Positions 24,796 through 33,098 of a stretch of 64,000 bases of DNA are shown here, one piece after another. The notes under the pieces were generated by a model, which did no database searches, was not told where the DNA came from, and was given only the letters and a program-made list of their open reading frames with translations. The stretch's first letter is position 1; each line of letters opens with the position of its first letter. This DNA comes from Oscillospiraceae bacterium. Its GTDB lineage: Bacteria; Bacillota; Clostridia; Oscillospirales; Oscillospiraceae. The position numbers and the translations under genes were made by a program. The stretch covers positions 1 to 64,000 of the forward strand of contig SVKO01000003.1 in the NCBI GenBank assembly GCA_015068455.1, read 5' to 3'.

Positions 24796-25107
24796 TTATT
24801 TCCGCCGCTTCGGCGCGGGGAGCTCCGGGAACATGGCCGCTATGACCAGGGCGAGCCTGTCCCGTTCGTCGGGGTCGGCCAGGAGCATCTCCTTCGCGCC
24901 CTCGTAGGGGATCTCCCGCGGGGCGTCCGGCAGCAGGGCGCAGGCGCTCGCGGTGGGCTTGAGCAGGAGGCGGTCGTCATAAATCCCGCCGAAGACCCGG
25001 CCGTGGATGTACAGGATGTATTCGCCCATCATGGCCCGATGGGTGATCCCGTCGAGGCCGGAGAGCTGCTCCAGAACGTAATCCAGGTATTCCTTTTTCG
25101 TGGCCAT
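24796..25107 (-). CDS. TfoX N-terminal domain protein
   Basis: A 103-residue stand-alone TfoX/Sxy N-terminal domain (YLDYVLEQLSGLDGITHRAMMGEYILYIHGRVFGGIYDDRLLLKPT). Enterobacterial TfoX regulates competence; the short Bacillota form has no established role. The C-terminus is basic (PAPKRRK). Its ATG overlaps the stop of the upstream secreted-protein gene by one base, so the two are translationally linked. Confidence 0.85.
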   Translation of the reverse strand: MATKKEYLDYVLEQLSGLDGITHRAMMGEYILYIHGRVFGGIYDDRLLLKPTASACALLPDAPREIPYEGAKEMLLADPDERDRLALVIAAMFPELPAPKRRK

Positions 25108-25829
25108 TATTTCATCCTCTTTTTGCGGCGGGCGAGGATGATCAGCGCCGCCGCCAGGGCGCCCATGGCGATGAAGACGATCTCCAGGATCCTGGACTCG
25201 GTCTTTTCAGAGATGTGGGCCGGCTCGTTTGCTTCCGCCGCGGGAGCCTCCGCATTGGCCGGCGCGGGGGAGATGAGCTGATCCTCGGACGCCGGGGCTT
25301 CAGACGCGTCATCTGTGAGCTCCGGTTTGCCCTTGGAGGCTTCAACGACGACCGCGTCGCCGTATTTGCTTCCCAGCTCCTGGTACAGATCGACGGCCCG
25401 GTCCTCGTCGGCGGTCACCACCACGCGCATCTCCTTGCCGCTGGCGCCGAAGCCGCCGCTGGAACCCCAGCCGACGCCGACAGACTGAACGCCGGAGCCG
25501 TCCTTGATGTAGGCGTCGGCGATCTCACTGCTGATTTCGTGCAGCTGCTTATCGGTATAGGTGCCCTTTTCAAAGGAGATGGTGGAGGGGTCGTCCAGCA
25601 TGGCGCGGATCTCCGCCGCGCGGGCTTCAAAATCGTCGCCCACGAGCTGGACGGTGAGGTTGTAGGGGGTGCCGTCGGTGGAGTAGATGGAGCCCACGTC
25701 GTCGGGGTAGCCGTTGGTTTCCCAGTCCTGCAGCAGGGTGTAGGCGTTGGCGAACTGCGCCGCCAGGACGCCGGCGCTCAGGGCCAGGGACAGGCAGAGG
25801 ATCAGGCATACGCAGATGAGCTTTTTCAT
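25107..25829 (-). CDS. Secreted, C-terminally anchored protein of unknown function
   Basis: A 240-residue protein with signal peptide (MKKLICVCLILCLSLALSAGVLA), an extracytoplasmic alpha/beta domain (residues 25-150), a Pro/Ala/Glu-rich linker (about 160-200), then one membrane helix and a basic tail RRKKRMK. This layout keeps the domain outside the cell on a tether. I recognise no family. The upstream frame extension overlaps ychF and is a shadow. It lies 8 bp after ychF and likely shares its transcript. Confidence 0.8.
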   Translation of the reverse strand: MKKLICVCLILCLSLALSAGVLAAQFANAYTLLQDWETNGYPDDVGSIYSTDGTPYNLTVQLVGDDFEARAAEIRAMLDDPSTISFEKGTYTDKQLHEISSEIADAYIKDGSGVQSVGVGWGSSGGFGASGKEMRVVVTADEDRAVDLYQELGSKYGDAVVVEASKGKPELTDDASEAPASEDQLISPAPANAEAPAAEANEPAHISEKTESRILEIVFIAMGALAAALIILARRKKRMK

Positions 25830-25837
25830 GGCGTACC

Positions 25838-26935
25838 TCACACGTTGAACAGGAAGTTGACCACGTCGCCGTCGCGCATGACGTACTCCTTGCCCTCGCT
25901 GCGCACCAGGCCCTTGGCCTTGGCCGCCTGCAGGGTGCCGCAGGCCTTGAGATCGTCGAAGGCGATGACCTCGGCGCGGATGAAGCCCCGCTCGAAGTCC
26001 GTGTGGATCTTGCCGGCGGCCTGGGGGGCTTTGGTGCCCTTGCGGATGGTCCAGGCGCGGCATTCGTCGCCGCCGCCGGTGAGGAAGGAGATCAGGCCCA
26101 GCAGCTCATAGCTGGCGCGGATCAGCCGGTCGAGGCCGGACTCCTTGAGGCCCAGCTCCTCCATGAACATGGCTTTTTCCTCGGGATCGTCCAGCTCGGC
26201 GATGTCGGATTCCAGCTTGGCGCTGATGGGCAGCACCAGGCTTCCCTCGGCGTCTGCCAGCTTTTTGACGGCCTGATAATAAGGGCTGGCTTCATAGCTC
26301 TCCACGTCGTTCTCGGAGATGTTGGCGGCATAGATGGTGCGCTTGAGGGTGAGAAGGTCCGATTGTGCGATGATGGCGCGCTCGTCGTCGGTGCATTCGA
26401 AGGTGCGGGCCAGACTGCCGCCGTCCAGGTGCCCGCGCAGGGCGGTGAGCACCTCCAGCTCCCGGGCCATGCGCTTATCGCCGCCCTTGAGGGCCTTCTG
26501 GGTCTTCTCCAGGCGGCGGTCCACCATCTCCAGGTCCGCCATGACCAGCTCCAGGTTGATGATCTCGATGTCGCGCACGGGGTCGGTGCTGCCCTCGACG
26601 TGGGTGATGTTGGAGTCGTCGAAGCAGCGCACCACGTGGACGATGGCGTCGGTGGAGCGGATGTTGGACAGGAACTTGTTGCCCAGGCCCTCGCCGCGGC
26701 TGGCGCCCTTCACCAGGCCCGCGATGTCCACGAATTCGATGACCGCGGGGGTGAATTTCTTGGGGTTATAGAGGTCGCGCAGCCATTCCAGCCGCTCGTC
26801 CGGCACCGGGACGACGCCGATATTCGGGTCGATGGTGCAGAAGGCGTAGTTGTCGGCGGGGATGCCGGCGTTGGTGATGGCGTTGAACAGGGTGGACTTG
26901 CCCACGTTGGGGAGTCCCACGATTCCTAATTTCAT
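25838..26935 (-). CDS. ychF: Ribosome-associated GTPase YchF/Ola1
   Basis: A 365-residue OBG-family ATP/GTPase. G1 is GLPNVGKSTLFNA at residues 6-18, and the C-terminal TGS-like domain contains CRAWTIRKGTKAPQAAGKIHTDFERGFIRAEVI. Length and motifs are normal. The first about five codons and the ribosome binding site here appear to be supplied by the integrative element inserted immediately upstream; a second, displaced copy of a ychF-like 5' end (promoter, AAGGAG, ATGAAACTCGGAATCG) lies 28.5 kb away at 55423-55505. The gene therefore keeps its coding sequence but not its original promoter. Confidence 0.95.
   Translation of the reverse strand: MKLGIVGLPNVGKSTLFNAITNAGIPADNYAFCTIDPNIGVVPVPDERLEWLRDLYNPKKFTPAVIEFVDIAGLVKGASRGEGLGNKFLSNIRSTDAIVHVVRCFDDSNITHVEGSTDPVRDIEIINLELVMADLEMVDRRLEKTQKALKGGDKRMARELEVLTALRGHLDGGSLARTFECTDDERAIIAQSDLLTLKRTIYAANISENDVESYEASPYYQAVKKLADAEGSLVLPISAKLESDIAELDDPEEKAMFMEELGLKESGLDRLIRASYELLGLISFLTGGGDECRAWTIRKGTKAPQAAGKIHTDFERGFIRAEVIAFDDLKACGTLQAAKAKGLVRSEGKEYVMRDGDVVNFLFNV
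26920..26926. other. attL core, ychF side
   Basis: CGATTCC, which reads GGAATCG in ychF codons 4-6. It is identical to 55423-55429. Flanks match beyond the core only through the shared start-codon context (CTCCTT...CAT), consistent with an element that restores the 5' end of its target gene. Confidence 0.6.
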
Positions 26936-26997
26936 ATATGATCACTTCTCCTTCAAAAGTCTAATGTTTATAAGGGTTCTTGCGCAACCGATAAAAA

Positions 26998-27025
26998 CTC
27001 GTACGCCCTTTCTACGCCCTTTTTT
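26998..27025 (+). other. Possible integrase arm-type sites, left end
   Basis: Direct repeat TACGCCC-N4-TACGCCC at about 27001-27018, 75 bp inside attL. A very similar pair (TACGCCC-N5-TACGCCC) lies near attR at about 55275-55293. Confidence 0.4.
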
Positions 27026-27043
27026 GCCGTTTTATCTTGACTT

Positions 27044-28222
27044 CTAGGCGCAACCGGATTCAAATTGATGAACAGCTTTCAGCAAGGAGTCATCAGAGAT
27101 GTGGACGTATCTGTCCATCGTGGTTTGGATGCTTGCATGGCCAAGAAGCTGCTGCAGGACCTTCGGCTGTACCCCACGCTCGATGGCTCGCGTTGCGTAT
27201 GTGTGCCGGAGCGCATGCATACAAAAATGCTTGATGCCTGCCTCATCGCAAAGCTTGTAGAGGTGCGTATCATAGGAACTGTTTTTGTTCGGCTCTCCCG
27301 TGCGGTAATTGATAAAGACCAGATCCCGCATGACCATGCACCGCCGCTCACCGGTCCGGCTGTCGGTATATTCCAGAACTTCCGACAATGAAGGGGCTTC
27401 TTTGCGGGTGGTCCGTTCATCATAACAGCTTTTCAAGATCTGGTAAGCTTTTTCTGTGAGGGGGATGGTGCGATAGCTCTTTTTGGTTTTCGGCGGACCG
27501 GCACGCCAGTAGCCTTCTTTATGGCGATACTCCAGACTCTTGTTGACCGTCAGGGTCCGCTTTTTCCAGTCTATCGAATCCCACGTAAGGCCGATCAGCT
27601 CCGCAGTCCGCAAACCGGTTTCCAGCAGCAAAGCGTACTGTCTGTAATTATGGGAACGCTCCGCCGCTTTCAGAAACTGCTCCTGCTCGGCAACCGTGAG
27701 ATACTTGATGTCATCCACTGCCCGAACGGGCTTTGTATATCGGACGCCGTTCATGGGGTGCTTCCCGATAATATCATTCATCACAGCAGACTTGAAAAAC
27801 GTTCCCATGGCAATGTACGTTTGCCTTATGGTTGAGCCGGCGTAGGCGGTCTCCATCCTGTTCAGTACGGCTTTGCAGTGCATGGGTTTCACATCACCGA
27901 TGCACATTGCTCCGATGACGGGCTGGATATTGAACTTGTACCGTTCACGATAGTTCCTCAGCGTATTCGGAGCCAGATCACATACAATATTCTCAATCCA
28001 GTAAGAAAACCATTTGTCAACCGTCATTTTGGGATCGGCAACAATCAGATTGTGCCGGTCCTCATATTTCGCATCGGCCAGCCAGTTTTTCGCTTCTGGT
28101 AAGGTATTAAAGTACTTTTCCTTGCGTTTGCCGTCCTTGGCGTAGTATCTTGCTGAGTATTTCCCGTCCTTTCTTTGGTAAATCCCCTTGCCGCATTCTC
28201 TACCCTTGAGATTTTTACCCAT
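27044..28222 (-). CDS. int: Tyrosine recombinase / integrase (Tn916-type)
   Basis: A 392-residue phage/ICE integrase. It has an N-terminal arm-binding domain (KYSARYYAKDGKRKEKYFNTLPEAKNWL), a core-binding SAM-like domain (residues 65-160), and a catalytic domain with Arg in ETGLRTAELIGLTW, HALRHTYATRAIERG, GHASIQTT and the nucleophile Tyr in MDRYVHISDD. All catalytic residues are present. GGGAG precedes the ATG. Its 3' end is about 110 bp from the ychF start, as expected for an integrase encoded next to its attachment site. Confidence 0.93.
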   Translation of the reverse strand: MGKNLKGRECGKGIYQRKDGKYSARYYAKDGKRKEKYFNTLPEAKNWLADAKYEDRHNLIVADPKMTVDKWFSYWIENIVCDLAPNTLRNYRERYKFNIQPVIGAMCIGDVKPMHCKAVLNRMETAYAGSTIRQTYIAMGTFFKSAVMNDIIGKHPMNGVRYTKPVRAVDDIKYLTVAEQEQFLKAAERSHNYRQYALLLETGLRTAELIGLTWDSIDWKKRTLTVNKSLEYRHKEGYWRAGPPKTKKSYRTIPLTEKAYQILKSCYDERTTRKEAPSLSEVLEYTDSRTGERRCMVMRDLVFINYRTGEPNKNSSYDTHLYKLCDEAGIKHFCMHALRHTYATRAIERGVQPKVLQQLLGHASIQTTMDRYVHISDDSLLKAVHQFESGCA

Positions 28223-28367
28223 ATTTGAACTCCCTTCTCATCGAGCGAAAAAAGAGTCCAACGCATTTATTAAGTATAGCATAAAACCCCTCATTTCTCA
28301 ATAGATTTCGGCAGAAACTACCGCCCTTTCATTGGTAGTTTCACTTCTGTTGTCACTGGCCGAAGCA

Positions 28368-28574
28368 TCAGATCGTAAGCTGAGCACGAATGAAATCTTC
28401 AAATTCACGCCGCTTTACCAGCTTCTTGTTTCCCACAAATAGGACGAAGGGGCAGTTCGGCTGCTTCAGCATGGCGTCGATCTTATTGATCCCGATGTTG
28501 CTGTATTCTGCGGCTTCCCGGATCGTCAGTGTCAGCTTCTGCGGAATCGGCACCTTTTCAATTTCATTGGCCAT
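28368..28574 (-). CDS. xis: Excisionase-like DNA-binding protein
   Basis: A 68-residue protein with a winged-helix/MerR-like fold typical of Tn916 Xis (LTIREAAEYSNIGINKIDAMLKQPNCPFVLFVGNKKLVKRREFEDFI). It sits between the integrase and the DnaC-like gene in the usual ICE order. The ATG at 28574 follows a GGGGGGAT-type site and overlaps the end of the DnaC-like gene by 11 bp. Confidence 0.83.
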   Translation of the reverse strand: MANEIEKVPIPQKLTLTIREAAEYSNIGINKIDAMLKQPNCPFVLFVGNKKLVKRREFEDFIRAQLTI

Positions 28575-29397
28575 CGGAATCCCCCCTTTGTCCTTTCTTA
28601 AGGATTGCCCGCATAGACGCCATAGTTTCCTTTCGCCGGCGAGCGCGCAGGTTTTCACCGGCGAAGCGGACCGGCGTTGTCACGGACAGCACCCGGTCGT
28701 AGATCCGGAAGCGGTCCTTACTGCTTGCGTCCTCCAGCTCCCGCAGGGTCAGGTTGGTAGTCACGATCAGCGGCTTTCTGCGGATGCATCGCCCGTCCAC
28801 CACCTGAAACACCGTCTCCTGGCCGAAGGAGGTGCTGCGTTCCATGCCCAGGTCGTCCAGGATCAGCAGCGGCGCGTCACACAGCCGGCGGATTAATTCT
28901 TCCCGTCCGTCGAAGCTGTGGCTGATCACATCCGACAGATTTGTCATGTACACCGGGATCTCTTTTTCCAGCAAAGCGTTCGCTATGCAGGCAGCTAGAT
29001 AGCTTTTGCCCGTGCCCATGCCGCCCCAGAGAAGCAGGCCGGTATTGGTTCTGGCGGGCTCCGGCCAGCTTTCGGCATATTTTTGACAGATATCGTATTG
29101 ACTTGTTTGAACCGCGTCCTCGAAAACCCAGCTATGCATCTCCGGGTACTTGAAGCAGCGCGCCTTCAGACGACGCACCGTCTCCCTGTGCCGCCGCGCC
29201 TGCGACTCCGTCTCCCGCTGTTCCCAAGCCTCACGCCGGCAGCGACAATGCACCGGATGCCGGTCCGGCCCGCCCGGGATCGGATCGCTGAAAAATGCCT
29301 CCTTCGCTTCACCGCAGGCGCCGCAGTGCAGCAGGCCGTCCGGGCCACGGAAGTCTGCCTGCTCCGCCGTCGTTTGAAAGATATTGTTGATGTTCAT
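28564..29397 (-). CDS. DnaC/IstB-like AAA+ helicase loader
   Basis: A 277-residue AAA+ ATPase. The N-terminal Cys cluster (CGACGEAK and HCRCRRE) could bind zinc. The Walker A GGMGTGKSYLAA lies near residues 128-139, Walker B LLILDDLGME near 183-192, and sensor/arginine region RFRIYDRV follows. Such proteins load the replicative helicase at an element's own origin. It overlaps the RepA gene by 4 bp. Confidence 0.88.
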   Translation of the reverse strand: MNINNIFQTTAEQADFRGPDGLLHCGACGEAKEAFFSDPIPGGPDRHPVHCRCRREAWEQRETESQARRHRETVRRLKARCFKYPEMHSWVFEDAVQTSQYDICQKYAESWPEPARTNTGLLLWGGMGTGKSYLAACIANALLEKEIPVYMTNLSDVISHSFDGREELIRRLCDAPLLILDDLGMERSTSFGQETVFQVVDGRCIRRKPLIVTTNLTLRELEDASSKDRFRIYDRVLSVTTPVRFAGENLRARRRKETMASMRAILKKGQRGDSDGQ

Positions 29398-29798
29398 AAG
29401 CTGTCCTCTCCCTCATAGCTGTAATCTCTTCGTTTTTGTTTTCCGGTGTGAGCATTTGGAATAACCTTCACATACAGACGGTTTGCCCTGCCATGTGGCT
29501 GCGGCGCCTTCTCCAGAAGCCCGGCCCTCGTCAGATCCCGCAGGACTGTTTTCACTGTTGTCTGACCCTTGTGCAGGACGGCGCACATCTCCGCCTCCGG
29601 GAACAGGATGTAGACCCTGCCCTGTTCGTCCGTCCACCCGTTGTGCTGGGACAGCATCGCCCGGTTCAGCATGATGGCATAGAGCACCCGCGCTGTCATG
29701 CTGAGCGGCAGCTCCATCAGAAAGAGCGGAAAAGGGAAAAAGAACGGTCGTTTTGTCCCCCGCCGGATGTATTCCGTTGTATGTTGCAAATCGTTCAT
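29394..29798 (-). CDS. RepA_N-domain replication initiator (short form)
   Basis: A 134-residue protein matching the N-terminal winged-helix domain of RepA_N initiators (FFFPFPLFLMELPLSMTARVLYAIMLNRAMLSQHNGWTDEQGRVYILFPEAEMC). It lacks the longer variable and C-terminal domains of plasmid RepA. Together with the coupled DnaC-like gene it would start replication of the excised element. The ribosome binding site is weak. Confidence 0.78.
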   Translation of the reverse strand: MNDLQHTTEYIRRGTKRPFFFPFPLFLMELPLSMTARVLYAIMLNRAMLSQHNGWTDEQGRVYILFPEAEMCAVLHKGQTTVKTVLRDLTRAGLLEKAPQPHGRANRLYVKVIPNAHTGKQKRRDYSYEGEDSL

Positions 29799-30352
29799 TG
29801 TGCGTCGCTCCCAAGGTCAATTTGAAGTGTATCGTTTCGGGTCTGTTTTGGGCGTTTATCTACCCTGTGCACCGTGTTTGGCAGAAGGAAATAGCTTTCC
29901 CCTATATAGTCTCAAATCAGGCCTTTGATGGCCTGTTTCGGGAAATCATGGATCGTTTGGAATAGAAAAAGAGGGTCTCTACGCGCGTTGCGAAGAGACC
30001 CTCCAATTATCGTACAAGCTCGGATAAACAATAACACCGACGTTCGGATGCAAAAGGGCATAGCGATCCCTTTGCAGGTCCAGTGATCCCTTTGGATAGA
30101 GCGAAACTATCGGGGATCATTGTCCCTTGTTTATCCGACTTCGTACGGTGCTTGGTAGTCTTTTCAGTCCACGAATGAGTGGATCCTGCTCCGCTTGCGC
30201 GATTTAAAGTCAATCAATATTCGGTTGTGCGGATCGGCTTTTCTCTGATCCAATACGCTTTTTGAGATAGATTTGTTTCCTAGCAAGCAACGTCCCTTGG
30301 GCCCAAACAGCTTGTCAGGGGAGACCCTGAAACCCTTGCTGCCGACAGAACC
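29799..30352. other. Non-coding region between repA and lexA; possible origin
   Basis: About 550 bp without a convincing gene. It holds a minus-strand terminator (29964-30003), a direct repeat GATCCCTTTG at 30065-30074 and 30085-30094, and a nearby inverted partial copy (GGGGATCA near 30112). Repeats beside a RepA gene could be initiator sites. Small frames here have no ribosome binding sites. Confidence 0.4.
29964..30003 (-). terminator. Minus-strand terminator
   Basis: Stem GAGGGTCTCT/AGAGACCCTC with a T-run on the minus strand. It would stop transcripts from the lexA side before the repA-dnaC-xis-int unit. Confidence 0.75.
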
Positions 30353-30967
30353 TTACAGTGTCTTTATCACGTGTCTGGCAACTCCCTGGACGGCAAAGCT
30401 CCGGACCTTCTCCACTTTGCCGGGGTAGCGCTTTTCGTTCATGTATTCCAGAATGTAGAGACCGCTTTCTTCGTCATAGCCGCCGTAGCGCTTCAGGGTG
30501 TTCTGGCCGTCCTGGTCCAAGGCCACCACAATGTCGCCCTCGCCGGCTTCGTGCCGGATCTGGATCACGATCAGATCGTCTTCCTCGATCCCGGCGTCGA
30601 CCATGGAGTCGCCTTTGGCCCGCAGGAGATAGAACCGGCCCTTTCCGAAAACAGACTCCGGCAGGCTCACATATTCCTCGACCAGTTCCTCCTCGGATTC
30701 GGGATCACCGCAGCGGATCGATCCCACCACAGGAGCGGAGAAGTAGCCCGTTTTACATTTGGTCATCTGCTCGGTGGATTTTATTGCCTTATCATATTGC
30801 AGCATCCCGCGCTCGTTCATCTCCACCAGATACCGGTACACGGTGTTCCGGGTGACGCCGACCGCCGCGCCGATGGTCTGCGTGGAAGGCGCGGTGTGAT
30901 GCTCACGGTAATACCTGTTGACGAATGCCTTAATGGCCTCCATCAGCTCCGGACTCTTGGATCGCAT
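30353..30967 (-). CDS. LexA-like repressor (S24 self-cleaving)
   Basis: A 204-residue protein. The N-terminal winged helix (residues 1-65, AIKAFVNRYYREHHTAPSTQTIGAAVGVTRNTVYRYLVEM) is followed by a C-terminal S24 peptidase-like domain. The cleavage region is near GSIRCGDP, the catalytic Ser is in AKGDSMVDAGI and the Lys is in the DGQNTLKRYG segment. AAGGAGG precedes ATG 30967. It could be a host-type LexA, but its place inside the element and its own operator suggest the element's SOS-responsive switch. Confidence 0.87.
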   Translation of the reverse strand: MRSKSPELMEAIKAFVNRYYREHHTAPSTQTIGAAVGVTRNTVYRYLVEMNERGMLQYDKAIKSTEQMTKCKTGYFSAPVVGSIRCGDPESEEELVEEYVSLPESVFGKGRFYLLRAKGDSMVDAGIEEDDLIVIQIRHEAGEGDIVVALDQDGQNTLKRYGGYDEESGLYILEYMNEKRYPGKVEKVRSFAVQGVARHVIKTL

Positions 30968-30986
30968 ACCGTACCTCCTTTCCTCT

Positions 30987-31009
30987 ATCCGATACAATCT
31001 GCATCGGAT
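30987..31009. promoter_or_regulatory. Candidate operator of the LexA-like repressor
   Basis: Interrupted palindrome ATCCGAT-N9-ATCGGAT just downstream of the -10 box and upstream of the repressor's ribosome binding site; binding here would block its own promoter. It differs from the usual Bacillota LexA box (CGAAC-N4-GTTCG). Confidence 0.55.
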
Positions 31010-31015
31010 AAGCTT

Positions 31016-31043
31016 ATTATACACGATTATTTTGAAAAAGCAA
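31016..31043 (-). promoter_or_regulatory. Promoter of the LexA-like repressor gene
   Basis: Minus-strand TATAAT at 31016-31021 with TTGCTT about 16 bp upstream. The operator lies immediately downstream. Confidence 0.6.
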
Positions 31044-31130
31044 GAGGAAAATGAAAAAAAGTTCGGCGAAAACGTACGTTGACGGTTTACGGCGTCAACT
31101 GAATTCTTTGGGGGATGTTTATGTGGGGTT

Positions 31131-31378
31131 TCAGGGCGCTCCCTGATAAGCGGTCTGTACGTACACAGACGTTGCTTGCTGCGACAAAAGCCGTACAGCG
31201 GTACATGCGTTTCACGAAAAACGACTCTTCCGGAGAAGCAAATCTGCTTCCCGGGAGCGCCGTTTCTTTTCCAAACGGCAGACATATCTTTCTTATATTT
31301 TTATTCTTTATTTTATTAGAGGGCAGTTTTCTGCCCTGGATAGGGCGGTTTTCCGCCCCCCGTCGGGCGGTTTTCCGA
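31131..31378. repeat. Long direct repeat, copy 1 (structured)
   Basis: About 250 bp matching 49136-49386 in direct orientation, with a shared core of about 40 identical bases beginning AAGCGGTCTGTACGTACACA. It contains several inverted repeats: TCAGGG/CCCTGA, GTCTGT/ACAGAC, GGAGAAGCA/TGCTTCCC, and three tandem units GGGCNG-TTTT-CNGCCC at 31321-31378. Changes between copies partly preserve pairing. Confidence 0.75.
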
Positions 31379-31396
31379 CCAATCGGTCAGCGGCGT

Positions 31397-31681
31397 CTAC
31401 GCAGGAAGCCCATTATCTACCGGAAACCCATATTTGGGCAGGATATTATTCCTCACGAGGAATTCTATCAGCTCGTTCCTTCCGCGATTGTCCTCTTTTC
31501 CGCGACGATAAGACCACAGCTTTTTCTCAACTGCTGCAGCCTGTTGCGTCAACCCATCGGCAAGGAGGCGGTGGTATTCGTCAACATAAAATTGAACCGT
31601 CCCACGGAACTCATCCACAGCTATTTTCAAAACGCCGTCGTCACCTATGAGCTTTTCCGTCCACGAGAAATCATTGATCCC
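31397..31681 (-). pseudogene. Internal fragment of a DEAD/DEAH (SF2) helicase
   Basis: About 95 residues (NDFSWTEKLIGDDGVLKIAVDEF, then KEDNRGRNELIEFLVRNNILPKYGFPVD) resemble an internal piece of large SF2 helicases with a C-terminal DUF1998 domain. Both ends are cut: into the direct repeat on one side and into a symporter fragment on the other. Not functional; a scar. Confidence 0.65.
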
Positions 31682-31934
31682 CATAGTAGACGATGGTTTT
31701 GACGCCGATGGAGCCGACCTTGCGGATGTCACGCATGGAGATGACGCCAGCCATGATCGAGAAGAAGACCAGCGGCGTGACGACCCACTTGATCAGGTTC
31801 AGAAAGATCGTACCGAAGGGCTTGATGTAGGAGGTGGCGATGTCGGCGTTCTTCATCAGGCAGATGCCCGCGATGATGCCCAGAAGCAGCGCAATGAAGA
31901 TCTGCGTTGCCAGGGAAAGCTTTCTCTTCTTCAT
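31671..31934 (-). pseudogene. Truncated dicarboxylate/amino acid:cation symporter
   Basis: The first about 84 residues of a DAACS-family (GltP/DctA-like) carrier: KLSLATQIFIALLLGIIAGI, PFGTIFLNLIKWVVTPLVFFSIMAGV, RKVGSIGVKTIVYY. Full members have over 400 residues. Similarity stops at position 31681 where the helicase fragment starts. It has a good start and lies 42 bp after the aldo/keto reductase gene, so it was the last gene of that operon and its transporter is lost. Confidence 0.8.
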
Positions 31935-31976
31935 GCTTTGATTCCTTTCTCTGTCAAGCCAAGCTTGTCTCTGCGC

Positions 31977-33098
31977 TCAACGATCAAAATGAGCGGAAAC
32001 CTGCTGCATCAGCGAGACGATGGGCAGGTGCTGGGGACAGACGCCCTCGCACTGGCCGCAGCCGATGCAGTCGCCGGCTTTGCCGTGCGTTCTTGTGAGC
32101 TTATTATAATTGGAATAGTTGGCGGTCCAGCCCTTCTGCGCCAGATCCTCCCGCATATCTTCGTTGTAGAGGGAGAAATACTTGGGAATGGCGATCTGCA
32201 TGGGGCAGCCGTCCGTGCAGTAGGAACAGGCTGTGCAGGCAACGGCAATCTTCTGGTTGATGATCTCCGCCGCCCGGGCTGTCAGGGCGAGCTCTTGCCC
32301 GGATAAGGGCCGGAAGTTCTCCATGGTCCGCAGATTGTCCTCCATCTGCTCCAGGGAGCTCATGCCGGAGAGGACCATCCTGACGTTTTCCTGGCTGGCC
32401 GCGAAGCGGATCGCCCAGGAGGGGATCGACTGTTCCGGCGCGGCGGCTTTCAGAAGGGCTTCCGCTTCCGCAGGCAGTCGGGCCAGGGTGCCGCCCTTCA
32501 CCGGCTCCATCACGATCACGTCCTTGCCGTGCTTCACCGCAGTCTCATAGACAGCGCGGGATTGGATCCATTCGCTCTCCCAGTCCAGATAGTTGAGCTG
32601 GATCTGCACGAATTCCATCTCCGGGTGCTCCGTCAGGATCCGGTCCAGCAGCTCCGCCGTGTCGTGGAAGGAAAAGCCCACGTGCCGCACCAGGCCCTGA
32701 CGCTGCTTCTCCAGAAGCCAGTTGAAGCAGTCATACTGTTCATAGATCGGGTAGCTGTCGGCCTTGATGCCATGCAGCAGATAATAGTCGAAATACCCCG
32801 CGCCGGTCAGCTCCAGCTGTTCGTTGAAAACGCGGTCCCGATCCTCTAAGGAATGTACAAAATTGTTGTGCAGCTTGGTTGCCAGGGCAAAGCGATTCCG
32901 GGGATGGCGGTCTACGAGAGCGGTTTTGACCGCCCGCTGGCTTTCAAAACCGTGATAACCGATCGCTGTATCAAAGTAGGTAAAACCCCTTTCCAGAAAC
33001 AGGTCCGCCATTTGCTTGAAGCGTTCCAGGTCGATGCTTCTCTCATCAGCGGGATCCAGCAGAGGCAGCCGCATCAGGCCGAAGCCGAGTTTTTTCAT
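31977..33098 (-). CDS. Aldo/keto reductase with C-terminal 4Fe-4S domain
   Basis: A 373-residue cytoplasmic oxidoreductase. Residues 1-270 form the aldo/keto reductase barrel (KLGFGLMRLPLLD; FDTAIGYHG with the catalytic Tyr; RFALATKLHNN; LLHGIKAD). The C-terminal region has two cysteine motifs: CTACSYCTDGCPMQIAIP and CIGCGQCEGVCPQHLPI, typical of the ferredoxin-like clostridial group. The start overlaps the HAD gene stop (ATGA). Probably reduces a carbonyl intermediate of the sugar-amine pathway. Confidence 0.88.
   Translation of the reverse strand: MKKLGFGLMRLPLLDPADERSIDLERFKQMADLFLERGFTYFDTAIGYHGFESQRAVKTALVDRHPRNRFALATKLHNNFVHSLEDRDRVFNEQLELTGAGYFDYYLLHGIKADSYPIYEQYDCFNWLLEKQRQGLVRHVGFSFHDTAELLDRILTEHPEMEFVQIQLNYLDWESEWIQSRAVYETAVKHGKDVIVMEPVKGGTLARLPAEAEALLKAAAPEQSIPSWAIRFAASQENVRMVLSGMSSLEQMEDNLRTMENFRPLSGQELALTARAAEIINQKIAVACTACSYCTDGCPMQIAIPKYFSLYNEDMREDLAQKGWTANYSNYNKLTRTHGKAGDCIGCGQCEGVCPQHLPIVSLMQQVSAHFDR

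Noticed and set aside
30007-30213. 68-codon minus-strand frame between repA and lexA
   Set aside because: No ribosome binding site, composition unlike protein, and it covers the repeat region.
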